The notes beneath the pieces were generated by a model. It was not told the DNA's origin and made no database searches. It saw nothing but the letters and a program-made list of their open reading frames with translations. A stretch of DNA of 64,000 nucleotides from Anaerocolumna sp. AGMB13025 (lineage in GTDB: Bacteria; Bacillota; Clostridia; Lachnospirales; Lachnospiraceae). Positions 56,058 to 64,000 of the stretch are shown piece by piece. Position 1 is the stretch's first letter; every line of letters begins with the position of its first letter. The DNA lies in the NCBI RefSeq assembly GCF_029689925.1, contig NZ_CP121445.1, positions 675,001 through 739,000 on the forward strand, given 5' to 3'. A program made the translations under genes and the position numbers.

Positions 56058-56888
56058 ATGAGTAAAAGGTACATTATAACAGTAATTATACTAGGTTTCA
56101 GTTTACTTTTATCTGGTTGTAAGGAAAAGACAGCAGAATCTGAGACTAGTGCAGGTAATAATGGGGCAGAAGCTGCACAGACGCAGAATTCGGAGGAAGC
56201 GCCAACCGTTGTACCTGCAATTGAAGATAAAAGAACAATCAACCTGAATTTTAAAGAATTTGCAAAGACAGATAATACTTATCCAGAAAACTTACACGAA
56301 ACCCAGGCAGAGCAGATTAGACAGACGTATAAAACCTATGAATATAAGGGGTTACAGTTTATAGTATATGATGGTATGGATGATAGCCTGCATATTGTAT
56401 TTATAAGGGAGGGCGATTACTATTCCCTTTGTCAGATCGATAATTGGACTGACAGCATCGACAGAGAAACATTTGAAAATGGAAAGAGTTCCATAAATTT
56501 TTATGAATACCAAGAGGTATTAGGAACCTCCGGTGTTCATCTGGTTTTATGGAATGGAGCTTCCGCAAACAATGAATTTTATATTTCAGTTAATGATAAA
56601 AGTAATAATCCTGCCTTGTTGATTTCCTATTGTACCGGAGGTTTCGATGAGGTAAACTTAGAGCAGAATAAGGAAAAGGAATTAATTAGCTATGGAGGAG
56701 GATTGCCCACTGATTTCTTTTTGATTGTCTGGAAAGCAGGTAAACTGATGTGGACGGATTATCTTTATTATAATGACAAACCGATCTTCTATGATAATAA
56801 TACAAATGAGTTTTTTATTATTGAACACTCAGATAAAAAGACCTATTTTGATTATAATATGGAAGACGGGATTTTAACTGAAAAATGA
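56058..56888 (+). CDS. Lipoprotein of unknown function
   Basis: 276 residues. Signal peptide with lipobox LLLSGCKEK, an Ala/Glu/Gln-rich linker (about 24-55), then a folded region of about 215 residues without recognised motif; VHLVLWNGASANNEFYISV and IVWKAGKLMWTDYLYYND suggest a beta-rich domain. It is followed by another membrane-anchored protein gene on the same strand. Confidence 0.75.
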   Translation: MSKRYIITVIILGFSLLLSGCKEKTAESETSAGNNGAEAAQTQNSEEAPTVVPAIEDKRTINLNFKEFAKTDNTYPENLHETQAEQIRQTYKTYEYKGLQFIVYDGMDDSLHIVFIREGDYYSLCQIDNWTDSIDRETFENGKSSINFYEYQEVLGTSGVHLVLWNGASANNEFYISVNDKSNNPALLISYCTGGFDEVNLEQNKEKELISYGGGLPTDFFLIVWKAGKLMWTDYLYYNDKPIFYDNNTNEFFIIEHSDKKTYFDYNMEDGILTEK

Positions 56889-56999
56889 AGATAGCTCCCA
56901 TAGGAAAGTTGGTTGAAAAAATCCTTTTCAATTCACAAAAAGCGCAGAGGGTGTTTACTCAGAATTTGATTAACGCAGATGCAGAAGGTGAGAGTTATT

Positions 57000-57590
57000 A
57001 TGAAAAAAAATATAATCATTTCAATATTTGCACTAATAATAATCATGCAGTTTTCTATTATTATTTACATAACACGATTCAAAACGATACCGCAAAGTAA
57101 CGCAGAATTAACGAAGCAGAGCGAAGATAATACTCATAATGATGAAATCAGCTTCGGAAAAGAAGAATTATGGAATTCGTATCTTATGAATAATTCCATT
57201 GATGATTATTTTAGTGTAAAATTAAACAGTAAAGTTGAACTAGAAGTCAGAGATGCCAAAGAAGCTTATGAAATGACCTGGGAACAGGAATATAATAGGG
57301 TTATGGATATTATTGATAAGAAATGTGTTTTTGATAAAGACCGGGAAAATATTAATAAGTTCAAAGAAAGCGTTAAAAAATTGATTGAAACAGCGACGCC
57401 GGTTTTAGAAACAGAAATTTTAGAAAATTATAATTACGACCCGGCTTCTATAGGAAAGCGTGGTTGGGGAAATTCTACTTATGCAGCCCTGCAAGGTATA
57501 AAGGGACAGATATACAGAGACGCCTGCATGTTATTGATACCATATTTGGAAAAGGATTATCAATTTCCTGATACATCGTTGAACAAGTAA
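57000..57590 (+). CDS. Membrane-anchored protein, LprI-like
   Basis: About 196 residues: one N-terminal membrane helix (IIISIFALIIIMQFSIIIYI), a polar linker and a helical domain with AYEMTWEQEYNRVMDIIDKK resembling LprI/DUF1311 lysozyme-inhibitor-like proteins, a weak match. The ATG at 57000 has AAGGTGAGAG upstream; an in-frame ATG at 56979 has none. Its last 30 or so codons are repeated, in decayed form, at 61.3 kb. Confidence 0.7.
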   Translation: MKKNIIISIFALIIIMQFSIIIYITRFKTIPQSNAELTKQSEDNTHNDEISFGKEELWNSYLMNNSIDDYFSVKLNSKVELEVRDAKEAYEMTWEQEYNRVMDIIDKKCVFDKDRENINKFKESVKKLIETATPVLETEILENYNYDPASIGKRGWGNSTYAALQGIKGQIYRDACMLLIPYLEKDYQFPDTSLNK

Positions 57591-57678
57591 AGGTGCTGTT
57601 ACAAATTCAAGAATAAATTACCTGGGAGAGGGGTTTATAATATCCAGGTTCTATATTCTGCATTTTGCAACAGCCCCT
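57591..57678. repeat. MITE-like palindrome / bidirectional terminator
   Basis: AGGTGCTGTTACAAATTCA... and ...TGCATTTTGCAACAGCCCCT are inverted ends, with ACCTGG/CCAGGT pairing inside. The ends resemble GAGGCTGTTGTAAA of the element at 48.8 kb. It begins right after a stop codon and lies between convergent genes. Confidence 0.6.
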
Positions 57679-57700
57679 CCTGCAATCTGCCTCTAAAATT

Positions 57701-58225
57701 TCATAGATTATTTGGAATATATTTAGTAATTCTTTTTCCGAATCTTACACCCACCCAGCCAAATGCAGCGGAGAGCATAGTAATTATTAAAACCCAAATC
57801 ATTCCTATTTCAGCAAAAACACCACCAATCAGTGTTTTTGATACAAGTAAGGATATTCCTCCAGCCAATGCTGAAAATAGAATACTTCCAATGTAAATCC
57901 GCTGTTCATGAGGGCGGTTTTTTAATAAACACATCGCAATATGCGTAGTCAATGTTGTTAATATAATTGCTATTCCCATATAAATACTCATCAATGACAT
58001 GAGTCCCCCAAAAACACCTCCCAACCACATTATTCCATTATGAGATTTTATTTTGTTTAATATTATAAATATTGCTGCTGACAAATACGGCGACATCATA
58101 ATGAATTTTACTCCAGGCAGAGGAAATATATGGCTGATTTGATATATAACCATGCCTCCGCCTATGATAGCTGCAATACCCACTCCAATAGTTGTTATAT
58201 TTTTTATGTTTATTTTATTTTTCAC
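57701..58225 (-). CDS. Small integral membrane protein, possible transporter S-component
   Basis: 174 residues with about five hydrophobic segments (VGIAAIIGGGMVIYQIS, FIMMSPYLSAAIFIIL, IMWLGGVFGGLMSLMSIYMG, IYIGSILFSALAGGISLLV, IGMIWVLIITMLSAAFGWVG). Size and layout resemble ECF-type substrate-binding S components, but no diagnostic motif is seen. Last gene of the nitroreductase-PAS operon, 28 bp after the PAS gene. The MocR-type regulator upstream hints at vitamin B6 or a related compound, which is speculative. Confidence 0.6.
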   Translation of the reverse strand: MKNKINIKNITTIGVGIAAIIGGGMVIYQISHIFPLPGVKFIMMSPYLSAAIFIILNKIKSHNGIMWLGGVFGGLMSLMSIYMGIAIILTTLTTHIAMCLLKNRPHEQRIYIGSILFSALAGGISLLVSKTLIGGVFAEIGMIWVLIITMLSAAFGWVGVRFGKRITKYIPNNL

Positions 58226-58253
58226 TAAGAACCACTTTCCATGTTAGAAACAA

Positions 58254-58697
58254 TTATTTTTCCATATGAGAATAGTCTAAAAAATTATCATCATCATCAT
58301 CAATAGGTCTTTCATATTCACAATAACCTGAACCCGGAACAAAAGATGAACCCATTGGAATCTCCATAATTCCAATTATTTTGTTATCTTCCTTTATCGG
58401 TAAATGTAAGACCGTTAAATGACCACCTTCAAAAATAGGTACTTTAGCACTAATAAAGCTAAATGGCTTTCCTTTTTCAAACTGTTTGAACAGTCCCTCT
58501 ATATTTCTGACGTTCAGATTGGAATGACAGTCCTTAACATTTTTTCCAAGAATATCTTTGGCTCCAAACATTTTTTCATAAAATTCCTGTGCTTTTTCAT
58601 TCATATAAATCATATTCATTTCTCGATCAAACACAGCAATTGACACTCCTAATTTATGATACATTTCTGCAATTTTATTATTATTTATTACTTCCAT
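58254..58697 (-). CDS. PAS-domain sensor protein
   Basis: 147 residues consisting of a single PAS domain (YHKLGVSIAVFDREMNMIYM, ...DILGKNVKDCHSN..., ...IIGIMEIPMG) with no output domain. The KDCH segment resembles PAS domains attached to DUF438 proteins. The C-terminus is an acidic tail (ERPIDDDDDNF). It lies between the nitroreductase and a membrane protein gene in one operon and may sense redox state or a small ligand for them. Confidence 0.75.
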   Translation of the reverse strand: MEVINNNKIAEMYHKLGVSIAVFDREMNMIYMNEKAQEFYEKMFGAKDILGKNVKDCHSNLNVRNIEGLFKQFEKGKPFSFISAKVPIFEGGHLTVLHLPIKEDNKIIGIMEIPMGSSFVPGSGYCEYERPIDDDDDNFLDYSHMEK

Positions 58698-58712
58698 TCT
58701 TCTATACCTCGC

Positions 58713-59540
58713 TTACATATATGTTATTTTTGTTTCTGCCTTAGGTGTTGTACGCAGATAATTTGTTTTTGGATAACCTAAAACAAATATTGCATACATT
58801 CTCTTTGTTTGATCAATTTCAGGGAAAAAGTCCATCATTTTTTCAGGCTCAAGTTCTGAAGCAGTAATTGCATAACCTAACCAAAAACCGCCTAAGCCCA
58901 TAGCATGTGCCATCGACTCAATATGAGTCATTCCATATGCCGCATCTACTGGATGTTTTGAAAATACAGCAATTGCCTGACGACCTTCGTGGAAAAAGGG
59001 ATCTTTGGGGAATTCACCGTTCATATACATATTAAAGTATCTGACAAAATCATTTTTATTAACCTGGTCCCCATGAAGATCCATATAACGGTCCTTATCG
59101 ATTTCATCCTTGAGTACATACAATAAATGCTTTTTAAACTCCTGAAATCTCTCATCAATAACAGCATATTCCGTAGTCTGTATATTAAAGTAAGAACCAT
59201 CATTTATAGTTGCATATTTAATTAGTTTATCAAAGGTTTCTTTTGAAATATTTTTATCGTTATAGAATCGGGAGCTTCGTCTTGTTAAATAAAAATCTTT
59301 CAACTGTTCCGGTGTTATATTATGATTAATATCTTTTGTTGGTATTACTGGACTTGAAGCTAAACGTTCAACGGTAATTGCTTCTTTTGGACATACTGCT
59401 TGACATTGACCGCATTGAATACATAAACTATCTTCTTCTACAGATTTTTTTTCTTTTATAGTAAGGTGATAGGCTGGACAAACTGATACACAGATTCCAC
59501 ATCCAATACATTTATCTTGGGAAATCAATAATTTTTTCAT
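58713..59540 (-). CDS. Nitroreductase with N-terminal 2[4Fe-4S] ferredoxin domain
   Basis: 275 residues. Two CxxCxxCxxxC clusters (CIGCGICVSVCP near 11-22, CIQCGQCQAVCP near 40-51) are followed by an FMN-dependent nitroreductase fold starting RRSSRFYNDK (near 87) with MAHAMGLGGFWLGYA near 220. It can pass electrons from ferredoxin clusters to flavin; typical substrates are nitro, quinone or enoate compounds. Start follows AGGAGG. First gene of a three-gene operon with its own promoter, and a terminator hairpin lies in the leader. Confidence 0.9.
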   Translation of the reverse strand: MKKLLISQDKCIGCGICVSVCPAYHLTIKEKKSVEEDSLCIQCGQCQAVCPKEAITVERLASSPVIPTKDINHNITPEQLKDFYLTRRSSRFYNDKNISKETFDKLIKYATINDGSYFNIQTTEYAVIDERFQEFKKHLLYVLKDEIDKDRYMDLHGDQVNKNDFVRYFNMYMNGEFPKDPFFHEGRQAIAVFSKHPVDAAYGMTHIESMAHAMGLGGFWLGYAITASELEPEKMMDFFPEIDQTKRMYAIFVLGYPKTNYLRTTPKAETKITYM

Positions 59541-59555
59541 TTTTAAAACCTCCTA

Positions 59556-59592
59556 ATAAAAAAAGCGCCGGGGGATTAACCCAATCAGCGCC
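59556..59592 (-). terminator. Terminator hairpin in the nitroreductase leader
   Basis: On the minus strand AAGGCGC and GCGCTTT pair with GGG/CCC inside and are followed by TTTTTTT, only about 20 nt before the nitroreductase ribosome binding site and downstream of its promoter. This is the position of an attenuator. No known riboswitch core was recognised in the roughly 75 nt before it. Confidence 0.6.
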
Positions 59593-59668
59593 TTTGCTTT
59601 AATTGAACTGACTTTATACATCAATTCAAAAATTATTATTTTTTACTCGATTCATATGAATTGACATA

Positions 59669-59697
59669 AGTATAACTAACAATATAACACCAGTCAA
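59669..59697 (-). promoter_or_regulatory. Promoter of the nitroreductase operon
   Basis: Minus strand: TTGACT (59692-59697), exactly 17 bp, TATACT (59669-59674), about 130 bp upstream of the start codon and 57 bp after the MocR gene's stop. Confidence 0.7.
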
Positions 59698-59753
59698 TAT
59701 GGTTTGCGAAGAACAGGTGATACAGTTTTAATCTTTTTTTTGGACACAGAACA

Positions 59754-61157
59754 TCATAAATACTCTTTCCAAGCTTCTTTTAAACGTAATACGCCTTCTT
59801 GTATTTCTGTTTTATTTAAGAAAGAATATCCTATTAAAAGAATATTCTCAGGACATTCATCTGTCCAATACTCATTGACTGAATAAACACGTACATGTTT
59901 TCTTGCAGCTTTTTCAATGAGCGTTTCTTGACTGTCTGCTTCGATGACACGAATCAATATATGAAGACCAGCATCATTCCCTATTATTTCAACTTTGTCC
60001 TTAAAATGTTCTTTAAATGCTTGGACAAGAGTATCATATTTTTCTTTAAAGAAAATCCGTGTCCTGCTAATATACCTTGAAAAATCATCCATCGCCATAA
60101 AATGATATAAAGTTTTCTGAGTTATCCATGGAATCCCGGAAGGATAAAGATTATATTCTCTATCATAATCAGGTAATAACTTTTTGGGTAAAACCATATA
60201 ACTGATACGGATACCTGGCAAAAGTATCTTAGAAAAGGTTCCCAAATACAAAACACAATCATTTAGATCCATTGATTGCATAGCAGTCAATGGTTGTGAT
60301 GCATATCGGAATTCACAATCATAATCATCTTCTATAACAATACCGTTTGTTTCAGCCCCCCATTGAAGAAGCTGCATTCTTTCCTGCAGGGAAAAGGTGT
60401 AACCGGTAGGAAACTGGTGAGAAGGAGTTGTAATTGCAATTTTAGCATTACTCTTCATTAATGATTCAATATAATTGTTTTTAGGATATACAGATAACTC
60501 CAGGACTTCGAAACCATTGCGGCTGAATATTTTCTTCCACAAGGGGATGCCCGGAGATTCTAAAGCAACCGTTCCAGGAGACATTATACGGCATAATATT
60601 TCAATGCTATGCTGAATACCTGAGCATACGATTATTTGTCCCACATCGCAGTTAACACCTCTGCTTACTGCCAGATATTTTCTGATTTCTTCTCTTAATT
60701 CCAGTTCTCCTTTCATATCATTATATTGACCCATTTTATATACATCAGGTCCCAGTAACGCTTCTTTCGTGTATTTTAACCACTTCATCACTGGAAATAG
60801 TTCCATGGACATTCTTTGATATGTGAAATCATATTCAATATGATTTTCTTCAATAATACTATTTCTTTGCTGATTAACTTTAACCATCTTATTATTTGGG
60901 TTTCTGTTTATATGATATTTCTGTATATCGACCACAATATACCCTGATTTTGGCTGACTTTTAATATACCCTTCATTCTGCAATAGCTTGTATGCCATTC
61001 TAATGGTATTAACGCTGACATTAAGTTCCTGGGATAGACTTCTTACCGAGTAAAGTTTTGATTTTGCAGATATATTTCCATTAATGATATCATTTTTTAT
61101 CTGACGGTATATTTGTATATATATTGGAAGTTTTTTATTTTTGCTAAGTTTTATCAT
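59754..61157 (-). CDS. MocR-type regulator (GntR helix-turn-helix fused to aminotransferase fold)
   Basis: About 467 residues. The N-terminal GntR winged helix (PIYIQIYRQIKNDIINGNI, SVRSLSQELNVSVNTIRMAYKLLQNEG) is joined to a fold-type I aminotransferase domain with IVIEDDYDCEFRY (PLP-binding Asp-Tyr region) and the Schiff-base Lys in YLGTFSKILLPGIRISYMV. These proteins bind PLP or its adducts as effector. The ATG at 61157 follows GGAG; a GCCACC-TGTTTC-GGTGGC hairpin lies just upstream of that site. It is upstream of, and on the same strand as, the nitroreductase operon, its likely target. Confidence 0.9.
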   Translation of the reverse strand: MIKLSKNKKLPIYIQIYRQIKNDIINGNISAKSKLYSVRSLSQELNVSVNTIRMAYKLLQNEGYIKSQPKSGYIVVDIQKYHINRNPNNKMVKVNQQRNSIIEENHIEYDFTYQRMSMELFPVMKWLKYTKEALLGPDVYKMGQYNDMKGELELREEIRKYLAVSRGVNCDVGQIIVCSGIQHSIEILCRIMSPGTVALESPGIPLWKKIFSRNGFEVLELSVYPKNNYIESLMKSNAKIAITTPSHQFPTGYTFSLQERMQLLQWGAETNGIVIEDDYDCEFRYASQPLTAMQSMDLNDCVLYLGTFSKILLPGIRISYMVLPKKLLPDYDREYNLYPSGIPWITQKTLYHFMAMDDFSRYISRTRIFFKEKYDTLVQAFKEHFKDKVEIIGNDAGLHILIRVIEADSQETLIEKAARKHVRVYSVNEYWTDECPENILLIGYSFLNKTEIQEGVLRLKEAWKEYL

Positions 61158-61334
61158 AAACACTCCATTCCGCCACCGAAACAGGTGGCATAAATTATAT
61201 AAAAGAGTTAAGCTCATTAACAAATTTAAACTTAGTTAATCATTTTGATATACTGTAGGCTTCGTTTAAAAATATAGATTTATTCCAAGAATTATCCTTT
61301 TTTTTATAAAAGTGTATTAATACTCCAAACTTCA

Positions 61335-61425
61335 AATTTGTACGCCCTGTCAGGTATAAAGGGACAGAGATACGGAGACGACTGCATGTTAATGATACCA
61401 TATTTGGAAGAGGATTATCAATTTT
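61335..61425 (+). pseudogene. Partial duplicate of the LprI-like gene's 3' end
   Basis: Read in frame it gives YALSGIKGQRYGDDCML, then MIPYLEEDYQF, matching YAALQGIKGQIYRDACML and LIPYLEKDYQF at the end of the gene at 57.0 kb. The DNA also matches (GGTATAAAGGGACAGA, ATACCATATTTGGAA). No start or upstream part remains. Confidence 0.8.
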
Positions 61426-61622
61426 TGATATTGCATCAAAAAATTAATTCAAAAATAAAGTGTCAAAACATAGGTGGTATTATATTAGTACCAGTAAAGT
61501 GGTGTGAAGCTTATCAGAGGATTATCCGTATGGGATGATTTTAGTTTGCATTTCTCCCTAGGAGACGTTCTATTTATCAGCTAATCAACTTCTAAAATTT
61601 TATTTTCTGGTACTAAAATAAA

Positions 61623-61892
61623 TTATTTATCTGATAAAATCTCCAACATAATCAGTGAACCATATTTAAAACCATTTACAAATGCTTCAGCCGCTTCGTA
61701 TCCGCCTATATCATTATGAATGTCAAATAAGTTTATCATAATTTTATAATCTTCAATGGAAACTTTCTCTTTTAATTTATTACCGACCTCAATTGCCTCC
61801 TCAATAAGTTTACTGTATTTTGGATCAGTTGGTCGATTAATATCATCAAGACTAAGGGTATCATAGTATAATTTCTTAAGTATTGATTCCAT
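61623..61892 (-). CDS. Small conserved protein, DUF6809-like
   Basis: 89 residues, mostly helical, starting MESILKKLYYDTLSLDDINR and ending in GYEAAEAFVNGFKYGSLIMLEIL. This pattern (two helices, then a FxxGFKxGxxLMLE helix) occurs in small clostridial proteins found in phage or mobile contexts and grouped as DUF6809. Function unknown. Start follows AAAAGGAG. AT-rich flanks without operon partners. Confidence 0.7.
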   Translation of the reverse strand: MESILKKLYYDTLSLDDINRPTDPKYSKLIEEAIEVGNKLKEKVSIEDYKIMINLFDIHNDIGGYEAAEAFVNGFKYGSLIMLEILSDK

Positions 61893-62152
61893 TTTATCTC
61901 CTTTTACAATGGTAGTAAAATAACTACAAAATTGACATGATTTTATTAATTATACCTTAACTGGTAATTCGTATTGAGTTTTAGCGAAAATATCACTAAG
62001 ACAATCTTATACAAATACTATTGAGTTTTAATTTAACTACAAAACCGACAGGTTAATATCTTAATTGAAGATAGATTTTTGATTTATTATATGGTAAAAT
62101 GTAAAAATATAGGATTAAATGTAATAATCAAAGATGAAAAAGAGAGTGCCAT
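61893..62152. other. Divergent spacer
   Basis: AT-rich DNA between the divergent DUF6809-like gene and AAA ATPase gene. A TATGGTAAAATG run near 62091 is a possible -10 region for the ATPase gene. No repeat or hairpin stands out. Confidence 0.3.
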
Positions 62153-62899
62153 ATGAATGACTTATTTATCAAAGGAATCAAAATAAACTGGGACAATGCC
62201 GGACCAAATAACTATGTCAGAAAGATACCTGCTGTCAGTTCCTTGAACACCCTGGAGTTTCATAGCAATATAACCTTTTTCGTAGGGGAAAACGGGACAG
62301 GTAAGTCAACCCTGCTAGAGAGTATTGCCGTGGCTTATGGGTTTAATCCGGAAGGGGGTAACAGGAATTTCTTGTTTTCAACCATGGATACCCATTCGGA
62401 CTTACACCAGGCAATAACGGTTGTGAAAGGGAGCAGACGCCCGAAGGCCAACTTTTTTCTCAGAGCCGAAAGTTTTTATAATGTAGCCAGTAAAGTGGAA
62501 GATTACCGGGACAGGGATAGTTATGAGGATTATTATAAAAGCTATGGCGGTAAATCACTCCATGACCAGTCTCACGGAGAAAGCTTCCTGGCTTTAATCC
62601 AAAATAAGTTCAAAGCCCAGGGTATCTATATACTGGATGAACCCGAGGCAGCGCTGTCCCCCCAAAGGCAGTTAACTTTGCTGATGTTTCTTAACAATCT
62701 GGCGGAACAAGGGACACAGTTTATCATTGCCAGCCATTCACCAATACTGCTAGGAGTTCCAGGAGCGTTAATACTTTCCTTTGATAACGGAATGATTAAG
62801 GAGATTCCATATGAAGAAACAGAAAGTTATAAGATAACGAAACTATTTATCAATAATAAAGAGCTGCTATTAAAGAACCTGCTTGATAGCGAAGGATAA
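62153..62899 (+). CDS. AAA/ABC-type ATPase (AAA_21-like)
   Basis: 248 residues. Walker A FVGENGTGKSTLLE (about 44-57), the ABC-type signature SHGESFLALI near 141-150, Walker B IYILDEPEAALSP near 160-172 and a switch His in IIASHSPILLG. This is the stand-alone ATPase related to SMC/RecF and OLD proteins, without membrane partner or nuclease domain. Such proteins are common in Firmicutes and mostly uncharacterised. The TPR-like membrane gene follows by 89 bp. Confidence 0.87.
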   Translation: MNDLFIKGIKINWDNAGPNNYVRKIPAVSSLNTLEFHSNITFFVGENGTGKSTLLESIAVAYGFNPEGGNRNFLFSTMDTHSDLHQAITVVKGSRRPKANFFLRAESFYNVASKVEDYRDRDSYEDYYKSYGGKSLHDQSHGESFLALIQNKFKAQGIYILDEPEAALSPQRQLTLLMFLNNLAEQGTQFIIASHSPILLGVPGALILSFDNGMIKEIPYEETESYKITKLFINNKELLLKNLLDSEG

Positions 62900-62988
62900 T
62901 AGGGCTGAAAGCAGTACTACAATTTGGCTTTTATATAAAATAAAACAAAAGATACTTATGAAGATACTTAATAAAAGGAGAGGAATGA

Positions 62989-64000
62989 ATGAACGGGGAT
63001 AATGAAAAGAGGAGCGGCCAGTCTGAGAACGGCGGCACAGATGGCTATAAGGATATATGGAACGATACCGGTAACAAATCCAAAAGCCAATATGAGGACA
63101 ATCGGCACGATGGCTATGACAACCGGTTTAGGGATTATGACAACCAGTATAAGGATTATGACAAAGAGTATAAGGACGATGACAACCAGTATAGGGATTA
63201 TGACGATCAGTATAAGGATTATCAAAAGGATGATTATAAAGACTATGAGAATAAAAATTATCAGTACGATGATTACAGGGGTATGACAGAACCAGAACAA
63301 AAAAAGTTAGAGGTTCCAGGCTGGATAATTCTGTTTCTGATATTGGTAGTAGCCCTTGATGTAGTGTGTATGATACGCTTCCCAAAAGTTTTAAGTGATT
63401 ACAAGGTATATGCGAAAGCGGAAAACAGGATTTCAAGCGGGGAAACTACACAGGTCATAAATGATTTAAAGTTATTATCAGACAAATATCCAGATTCTGT
63501 TCCGGTTTTAACGAAAAGTATTAAACTGTCTATGGAAAATGGGTATTATGATGTGGCAGGATACATAATGGATACCTATCTGACTGGAAAAAGCCTATCA
63601 GACTCGGAATACGACCGAATTAACCGTTATTATACACAATTAGAGGCATATTATAAAACGTATGATGCCATTGATGAACTTACGAAGCCTTTCTCAGAGA
63701 ATGCCTCTGTCAGCGAGGCAGATTATGAAAAGCTAAAGACAGACCTTGAGTCCTTATTAAATGAAGCCGGTCAGGATTATGCCACCATTTACTATTATCT
63801 GGGAAGTATCGAAACTGATCTGACCAATTCCCTAAATTATTTTCAAAGTTGTTATGATACCGATCCGGAAATATATGATGTACGTGTGAGGCTCGCTGTA
63901 TTATACCGGAGAATGGGTGATTATAAAACCGCAGAAAGGTATGTTAACGAAGCTCTGGCAAAAGAGAAGACAGATTCCGATGCACTTCGCTCTATGGCTA
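62989..64000 (+). CDS. Single-pass membrane protein with DY-rich N-terminus and TPR-like C-terminus (partial)
   Basis: The frame is open from ATG 62989 to the window edge (337 codons, no stop). Residues 1-105 are hydrophilic and low-complexity, with repeated YKDYD/YRDYD blocks between about 48 and 95. A membrane helix follows (WIILFLILVVALDVVCMI, about 112-129), then a region rich in helical pairs with TPR character (DYATIYYYLGSIE, LAVLYRRMGDYKTAERYVNEAL). An ATG at 62985 stops after five codons, so 62989 is the start, with AAAAGGAGAGG upstream. A hydrophobic antisense frame across the repeat region is an artefact of its composition. Function unknown; probably a scaffold. Confidence 0.8.
   Translation, partial: MNGDNEKRSGQSENGGTDGYKDIWNDTGNKSKSQYEDNRHDGYDNRFRDYDNQYKDYDKEYKDDDNQYRDYDDQYKDYQKDDYKDYENKNYQYDDYRGMTEPEQKKLEVPGWIILFLILVVALDVVCMIRFPKVLSDYKVYAKAENRISSGETTQVINDLKLLSDKYPDSVPVLTKSIKLSMENGYYDVAGYIMDTYLTGKSLSDSEYDRINRYYTQLEAYYKTYDAIDELTKPFSENASVSEADYEKLKTDLESLLNEAGQDYATIYYYLGSIETDLTNSLNYFQSCYDTDPEIYDVRVRLAVLYRRMGDYKTAERYVNEALAKEKTDSDALRSMA

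Noticed and set aside
56885..57100. A 71-codon frame overlapping the lipoprotein stop (ATGA)
   Set aside because: There is no good ribosome binding site and its second half is an out-of-frame reading of the next gene's membrane helix. The first 38 codons could be real, but support is thin.
61158..61195. The GCCACC/GGTGGC hairpin before the MocR gene as another leader copy
   Set aside because: It has a single short stem and lacks the AAAGGAT block and the second hairpin, so it was not counted in the family.
62968..63300. A 110-codon very hydrophobic minus-strand frame
   Set aside because: It is the antisense of the DY-rich repeats of a well-supported plus-strand gene with a good ribosome binding site; the Ile/Val-rich composition is a by-product.

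Overview
The window is low-GC Firmicute DNA, most likely from a spore-forming member of the Lachnospiraceae (Clostridia). Pointers are an AT-rich genome with strong AGGAGG-type ribosome binding sites, a Csp-like S8 protease, a SleL/YaaH-like LysM-GH18 spore protein, several YesMN/LplABC-type oligosaccharide uptake loci and a GH130 pair. Genus and species cannot be fixed from the sequence alone.

Layout. 1-3.8 kb: the 3' end of a 16S gene, then 5S, a degenerate tRNA and a full 23S gene, closed by a terminator; the 16S-5S-23S order is not the usual one. 4.1-7.8 kb: a translationally coupled pair of MutS-like ATPases behind a MerR-type promoter, with a MerR gene just upstream. 7.9-10.1 kb: a decayed 23S fragment and an XRE/MmyB-like regulator divergent from an SDR oxidoreductase. 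10.3-21.1 kb: mannoside locus with two GH130 genes, LplC/LplB-type permeases, a membrane-bound AraC regulator and a solute-binding lipoprotein, interrupted by an IS91-like element that carries a small acidic ORF. 21.3-24.5 kb: polar amino-acid ABC transporter. 24.7-32 kb: GDPD, MFS transporter, S8 protease, a hotdog thioesterase with a long disordered N-terminus, tRNA-Gln(CTG) and the LysM-GH18 protein. 32.2-42.3 kb: sulfated-glycan locus (YesM kinase, YesN regulator, binding protein, two permeases, Cys-type sulfatase, TauE-like exporter). 42.4-52 kb: secreted duplicated-domain protein; a NarL-type two-component system with an FtsX-like ABC pair and a serine hydrolase; an OmpR-type two-component system with a secreted neighbour. 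52.2-56 kb: a small transcription unit encoding a 42-residue peptide, RtcB, two esterase-like genes and a wHTH remnant. 56-61.5 kb: two anchored proteins, then a nitroreductase/PAS/membrane-protein operon with a MocR regulator, bounded by a partial duplication. 61.6-64 kb: a small conserved gene, an ATPase and a TPR-like membrane protein running off the window.

The most unusual signal is a recurring leader of about 75-110 nt directly in front of start codons of unrelated genes (both GH130 genes, both permeases of the sulfatase locus, the XRE regulator, and twice in tandem before the thioesterase). It has a TGCCA.../...TGGCA stem, a second hairpin whose sequence varies while its pairing is kept, and then the Shine-Dalgarno; in the best copies a perfect 10-nt pairing interleaves with the first stem, giving a pseudoknot or switch topology. 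Seven copies occur in 64 kb. The intergenic DNA is also rich in short (11-20 bp) tandem repeats, MITE-like inverted repeats and a second hairpin repeat family that flanks the IS91-like element.
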